From Candidatus Methanoperedentaceae archaeon (GTDB lineage: Archaea > Halobacteriota > Methanosarcinia > Methanosarcinales > Methanoperedenaceae), in the NCBI GenBank assembly GCA_014859785.1, contig JACUTP010000072.1, positions 1 to 8,463 of the forward strand: a stretch of DNA of 8,463 nucleotides, written 5' to 3'. Within the stretch, counting starts at the first letter, position 1; every line of letters begins with the position of its first letter. The translations under genes and the position numbers were made by a program. Shown here in pieces: positions 5,627 to 8,463 of the stretch. Under the pieces are notes generated by a model, which was not told the DNA's origin, searched no databases, and saw only the letters and a program-made list of their open reading frames with translations.

Positions 5627-6520
5627 ATGGGAGCAGATTACCTGGAAGTAAAGGTTCCCGCAACATCTGCAAACCTTGGTGCTGGATTTGACGTATTCGG
5701 TATCGCACTGGATAAGCCGTATGATATAATCGAAGTTGAGAAAAGCGACATGCTTGAGATTATTGCCACAGGACGCGATGCACAATTCATTCCAACAGAA
5801 CCTGAAAAAAACACGGCAGGAAGGGTTGCTGCAGGTATGGGGAAAAAAGTCAGGATTACAATTCATCGTGATATCCCGCTGTCAAGCGGTCTTGGAAGCA
5901 GTGCAGCACCTGCTGCGGGGGTTGCTTTTGCCCTGAACGAGATGTACGATATGGGTATGTCACAGGAAAAACTGGTGCGGCTTGCGGCAAAAGGGGAGAA
6001 GGTCGCATCAAGGGTGGAGCATGCCGATAATGTTGCTCCCGCCATTATGGGGGGTTTTGTGATTGTGCACAGGCAAAGGATTATTTCACTGACCCCTGAG
6101 AATATAGGGGTTGTTGCGGTCCACCCTGATATAATCGTAAGCACAAGACGTGCCCGTGCAATACTGCCGAAAAAGCTGTCGCTAAGGGACATTTCATTTA
6201 ATACTGCAAGTGCAGCTTCAATGGTTGTGGGTATCATGAAAGAGGATATTTCCCTTATCGGGAAGAGTATGGAAAACAGGAAAATAGAGGAGTGCCGCTC
6301 AAAGCTCATCAAGGGTTACAGGCATGTCAGGAAAAGTGCTGTGAATGCCGGGGCTTCGGGCGTTACAATCAGCGGCTCAGGACCCACAATGCTTGCGGTT
6401 TGTGATATGGGGCAACGGGAAGATATTGCCAGGGCTATGGAAAAGGCTTTTTCGGACAGCGGGGTGAAAAGCGAGGCATACCTCACCACTATCGGGAAAG
6501 GTGCGGAAATAATTGGGTAA
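5627..6520 (+). CDS. thrB: Homoserine kinase (GHMP family)
   Basis: ThrB phosphorylates homoserine to O-phosphohomoserine, the precursor of threonine. All three GHMP motifs are present in the 297 residues: PATSANLGAGFDVFGIAL (11-28), the ATP loop PLSSGLGSSAAPAAG (84-98), and the C-terminal GASGVTISGSGPTMLAV (242-258). Motif 1 in the form PATSANLGAGFD and the block VEHADNVAPAIMGGFV (130-145) identify homoserine kinase among GHMP kinases; mevalonate, shikimate and galactokinase families have different motif 1 sequences. The ATG directly follows the stop codon of the preceding gene (TAA ATG). Only a weak ribosome site (AGAGAT, overlapping that stop) is seen, so expression probably depends on translation of the upstream gene. 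It is followed 31 nt later by purP. Confidence 0.93.
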   Translation: MGADYLEVKVPATSANLGAGFDVFGIALDKPYDIIEVEKSDMLEIIATGRDAQFIPTEPEKNTAGRVAAGMGKKVRITIHRDIPLSSGLGSSAAPAAGVAFALNEMYDMGMSQEKLVRLAAKGEKVASRVEHADNVAPAIMGGFVIVHRQRIISLTPENIGVVAVHPDIIVSTRRARAILPKKLSLRDISFNTASAASMVVGIMKEDISLIGKSMENRKIEECRSKLIKGYRHVRKSAVNAGASGVTISGSGPTMLAVCDMGQREDIARAMEKAFSDSGVKSEAYLTTIGKGAEIIG

Positions 6521-6551
6521 CCTTTTAGATAAATAAAAACAACAGGTGACT

Positions 6552-7706
6552 ATGATTGACAGGAAGGAAATAATCGAGGTACTGGCAGGATACGACCCGG
6601 CTAAAATTAAAATCGGGGTGCTGGCGTCCCATTCAGCACTGGACGTGTGTGATGGTGCCGTGGAAGAAGGTTTTGAAACGCATGCAGTGTGCCAGAATGG
6701 GCGGGATAAGACCTACACAACCTACTTCAGGGCACAGAGGGAGAACGGGAAACCTGTAAGGGGAATTGTGGATACTGTTGATGTTTATTCAAAATTTAAC
6801 GAAATACTGAAACCAGAAAACCAGAAAAAACTCACAGATGACAATGTCATTTTCATCCCGAACCGCTCTTTCACATCATACTGCGGGATTGGCGAAATAG
6901 AGAGCAATTTCAGGGTTCCCCTGTTCGGAAGCCGCAATATGCTGCGTACTGAGGAGAGGGGGTTGGAGCAGGATTATTACTGGCTTCTTGAGAAAGCCGG
7001 TATGCCTTTTCCTGAAAAAATCGGCTCACCCGAAGATATAGACTGCCTTGTTATGGTAAAACTCCCGCACGCAGTTAAAAAACTCGAGCGCGGGTTTTTC
7101 AGCGCAGCATCATACGATGAGTATAAAGAGAAATCAGGCTCACTGCTGAAACAGGGTGTTATCACATATGATGCACTTTCCAGTGCAAGAATTGAGCGGT
7201 ACATAGTCGGTCCTGTTTTTAACCTTGACATGTTCTATTCACCAATCGAAGAAGATATGAACAAAATCGAGCTTCTCGGTGTTGACTGGAGGTTTGAGAC
7301 CAGCCTTGACGGGCATGTGAGGCTGCCCGCGCCGCAGCAGATTACCCTGAACGAGGAACAGGTTACGCCAGAGTACACTGTATGCGGGCATAATTCAGCG
7401 ACACTCAGGGAGTCACTGCTTGAGAACGTGTTTGAACTTGCGGAAAAATTCGTAAAAGCTTCAGAGAAATACTATGACCCTGGCATTATCGGACCGTTCT
7501 GCCTCCAGACATGCGTGGACAAAGACCTTAACTTCTATGTATATGACGTGGCTCCCCGTGTTGGCGGCGGGACGAACGTGCATGTATCAGTGGGGCATCC
7601 CTATGGAAACACCCTGTGGAGAAAATCCATGAGCACCGGACGGAGGGTGGCTATGGAAATCAGGCGCGCTATCGGGATGGGTAAACTGGACAAGATTATT
7701 ACGTGA
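6552..7706 (+). CDS. purP: PurP-family FAICAR synthetase (formate-dependent ATP-grasp ligase)
   Basis: PurP makes FAICAR from AICAR, formate and ATP, the archaeal replacement for the PurH formyltransferase step of purine synthesis. The protein has 384 residues, slightly longer than characterised members (about 360). The N-terminal domain (DUF1246 type) shows IGVLASHSALD (21-31), VIFIPNRSFTSYCG (99-112) and LFGSRNMLRTEER (124-136). The ATP-grasp C-terminal domain (DUF1297 type) shows RIERYIVGPVFNLDMFYS (213-230), IIGPFCLQT (312-320) and GRRVAMEIRRAIG (363-375). The segment normally EISARIVAGTN (from memory) is here YDVAPRVGGGTNVH (331-344), with Asp332 in place of Glu; this could mark a PurP paralogue with altered substrate. 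I chose ATG 6552 because AGGTGA at 6544-6549 serves as ribosome site and overlaps the in-frame GTG at 6546. Confidence 0.85.
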   Translation: MIDRKEIIEVLAGYDPAKIKIGVLASHSALDVCDGAVEEGFETHAVCQNGRDKTYTTYFRAQRENGKPVRGIVDTVDVYSKFNEILKPENQKKLTDDNVIFIPNRSFTSYCGIGEIESNFRVPLFGSRNMLRTEERGLEQDYYWLLEKAGMPFPEKIGSPEDIDCLVMVKLPHAVKKLERGFFSAASYDEYKEKSGSLLKQGVITYDALSSARIERYIVGPVFNLDMFYSPIEEDMNKIELLGVDWRFETSLDGHVRLPAPQQITLNEEQVTPEYTVCGHNSATLRESLLENVFELAEKFVKASEKYYDPGIIGPFCLQTCVDKDLNFYVYDVAPRVGGGTNVHVSVGHPYGNTLWRKSMSTGRRVAMEIRRAIGMGKLDKIIT

Positions 7707-7805
7707 TAAAAGGTTAATGAGTAGGTTAATGTATATATTGTGATTATCCGGGCAAAAACTTAAAAGTAATGAGCATTCATTACGAATTAAGAGGTATTTG
7801 AAAAC
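7707..7805 (+). promoter_or_regulatory. Promoter region of the zinc-ribbon gene, with a perfect 7-bp dyad
   Basis: A TATA-like CTTAAAAG (7759-7766) is directly followed by the dyad GTAATGA-GCAT-TCATTAC (7766-7783). The predicted start near 7788 places the dyad between TATA box and transcript start, a usual place for an archaeal repressor site. GAGGT at 7791-7795 is the ribosome site, about 10 nt from the ATG. Further upstream AGGTTAATG occurs twice, 12 nt apart (7711-7719 and 7723-7731), followed by a second TATA-like TATATATTG (7732-7740). No clear terminator for purP is seen. Confidence 0.45.
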
Positions 7806-7961
7806 ATGTGTTTTATAGATTCTTCTGTTAATGTTGACATTGACCCTGACCAGGTAACAGGCATACAGTATGTGTGCGGGGAATGTAAAAACAGGTTTAA
7901 GGGTCTTGGGAAAAATGTAAGCTGTCCGGCTTGTGGTTCGGAAGACGTTGAAAAATCCTGA
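7806..7961 (+). CDS. Small zinc-ribbon protein, 51 residues, function unknown
   Basis: This gene is too short for standard ORF listing. ATG is at 7806 and TGA at 7959-7961. The protein starts MCFIDSSVNVDIDPDQVTGI, followed by a two-knuckle zinc ribbon: Cys24-Gly-Glu-Cys27 and Cys40-Pro-Ala-Cys43, with the core QYVCGECKNRFKGLGKNVSC spanning 21-40. The spacing (CxxC, 12 residues, CxxC) is typical of rubredoxin-like or RNA/DNA-binding zinc ribbons of archaea. A basic loop, KNRFKGLGKN, lies between the knuckles. Cys2 is extra. It has its own promoter-like region with a dyad, and GAGGT lies 10 nt upstream, a slightly long spacing. Its cysteine pattern and codon structure make it very probably real. 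Partner and role are unknown: it could be a nucleic-acid-binding or redox/metal protein. It stands between purP and an IS110 transposase remnant. Confidence 0.75.
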   Translation: MCFIDSSVNVDIDPDQVTGIQYVCGECKNRFKGLGKNVSCPACGSEDVEKS

Positions 7962-8038
7962 ATAACCAGATATGGCGCACAGGTTCGACATAAGAAAAGC
8001 CGTATTCCTATGAAAAACATTGATCCCCCGAAAAACGT

Positions 8039-8073
8039 GGGTGCTATATACACCCCCCGCCTTCCTTCTTTTT
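8039..8073 (+). terminator. Possible terminator after the zinc-ribbon gene
   Basis: GGGTG (8039-8043) pairs with CACCC (8051-8055) around a 7-nt loop, CTATATA. A pyrimidine-rich stretch follows and ends in five T at 8069-8073. The stem is only five base pairs and overlaps the 3' end of the opposing transposase gene, so this is a weak call. Confidence 0.25.
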
Positions 8074-8427
8074 AATAATATATCCCGCATTGGCAAGCAC
8101 ATTAATCATATCCTGCTCAGTCATCTGAATCGGTGAGGAAGTCCGATCAAATTTGACAGGTTTTGATTTAATATTTCCGTTCTCTTCATACATTTCCCTG
8201 TTGATCAATAGGTGATGTAATATGCAGAGGACTTTTCTTGCCAGTGCTACTGCCGCTTTCTTAGTTCCTGTTTTAGCCTGTATTTTCAAAAAAAACCTTT
8301 TCAACTTCGAATTTCTGGTTCTGGATATGGCATGTGCGACCTGAACAAGCATACGTCTCACATGCTTAGATCCCTGCTTCGTAATACTGCCCGTTACAAG
8401 CCATGTGTGTTCGGTTAAGGGATACAT
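8044..8427 (-). CDS. IS110-family transposase, C-terminal domain only in this window
   Basis: The 127 visible residues correspond to the C-terminal Transposase_20 domain of IS110/IS1111 elements. Diagnostic text is GSITKQGSKHVRRMLVQVAHA (13-33), then KLKRFF..IQ..TG.KKAAVALARKVLCILHHLL (42-74) and REMY (77-80). The N-terminal RuvC-like DEDD catalytic domain is absent. Upstream of the ATG at 8427 the frame stays open to the window edge, but it translates as an AT-rich stretch (IYYAIYNLGVNF) unlike the usual GLVP...SG segment. The Ser-Gly expected seven residues before the GxITKxG glycine, which holds the proposed catalytic serine, is not visible; Glu occupies that place. It may be a decayed copy, or a fragment translated from AGGTG (8440-8436) eight bases before the ATG. 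Alternatively, the rest of the gene lies beyond the edge. No terminal repeat or target duplication can be identified. Confidence 0.8.
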   Translation of the reverse strand: MYPLTEHTWLVTGSITKQGSKHVRRMLVQVAHAISRTRNSKLKRFFLKIQAKTGTKKAAVALARKVLCILHHLLINREMYEENGNIKSKPVKFDRTSSPIQMTEQDMINVLANAGYIIKKKEGGGCI

Positions 8428-8463
8428 AAAATTTACACCTAAATTATATATAGCATAATATAT

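Noticed and set aside
6546..6548. GTG at 6546 as start of purP
   Set aside because: It lies inside the AGGTGA ribosome site of the ATG at 6552.
7717..7743. Eight-codon leader peptide after purP
   Set aside because: It is too short and lacks any pattern such as codon runs or a following attenuator.
7962..8043. IS110 bridge RNA or terminal end next to the transposase
   Set aside because: Only about 80 nt are available, without clear multi-stem structure, and the element end cannot be identified from one partial copy.
7587..8102. Minus-strand ORF of 171 residues across the end of purP and the zinc-ribbon gene
   Set aside because: It is antisense to two supported genes and a promoter region, and its product has no coherent domain.

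Overview
The window is archaeal DNA, most likely from a euryarchaeon of the methanogen/ANME type (Methanosarcinales or Methanomicrobiales relatives). The evidence is the gene set: ribose-1,5-bisphosphate isomerase, the archaeal HTH/phosphoribosyltransferase regulator GfcR, the ribosome-maturation endonuclease Nob1, an archaeal adenosine-specific kinase and PurP (DUF1246/DUF1297). It is supported by TATA-like boxes about 25 nt before inferred transcript starts and by clear Shine-Dalgarno sites. The genus is not determined.

Left half, 1-5018, all genes on the minus strand. Reading in transcription order from the right: bioY (biotin ECF transporter S component, 4380-5018), then nob1 (3877-4350) 29 nt later. 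After a 135-nt promoter-bearing gap come gfcR (3106-3741), a possible 38-residue membrane peptide (2981-3097), cobQ/cbiP (cobyric acid synthase, 1527-2981) and the R15P isomerase gene (589-1530). The last four are packed with 8 nt, 1-nt overlap and 4-nt overlap, so they look like one translationally coupled unit joining a PRPP-fold regulator, cobamide synthesis and ribose-bisphosphate metabolism. Past an 83-nt gap holding a perfect 12-bp inverted repeat lies the start of a gene for a single-pass membrane protein. Its cytoplasmic tail is built of 21-residue charged repeats (63-bp DNA repeats), and the gene runs off the left edge.

Middle, 5019-5143: a divergent promoter region. On the bioY side a TATA box is followed by a two-fold element with the architecture of the BirA biotin operator, placed over the expected transcription start.

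Right half, 5144-7961, plus strand: adenosine-specific kinase, homoserine kinase thrB directly abutting it, then a purP-family gene 31 nt later. A 99-nt intergenic region follows, with a TATA-like box and a perfect 7-bp dyad, and then a previously untracked 51-residue zinc-ribbon protein. The window ends with the C-terminal part of an IS110-family transposase on the minus strand (8044-8427), in a frame that stays open to the right edge.

Most genes are core or housekeeping. The parts that deserve a second look are the small ORFs (38 and 51 residues), the repeat-tailed membrane protein, the predicted BirA operator, the two perfect inverted repeats, the atypical ATP-grasp motif of the PurP homologue and the incomplete transposase.
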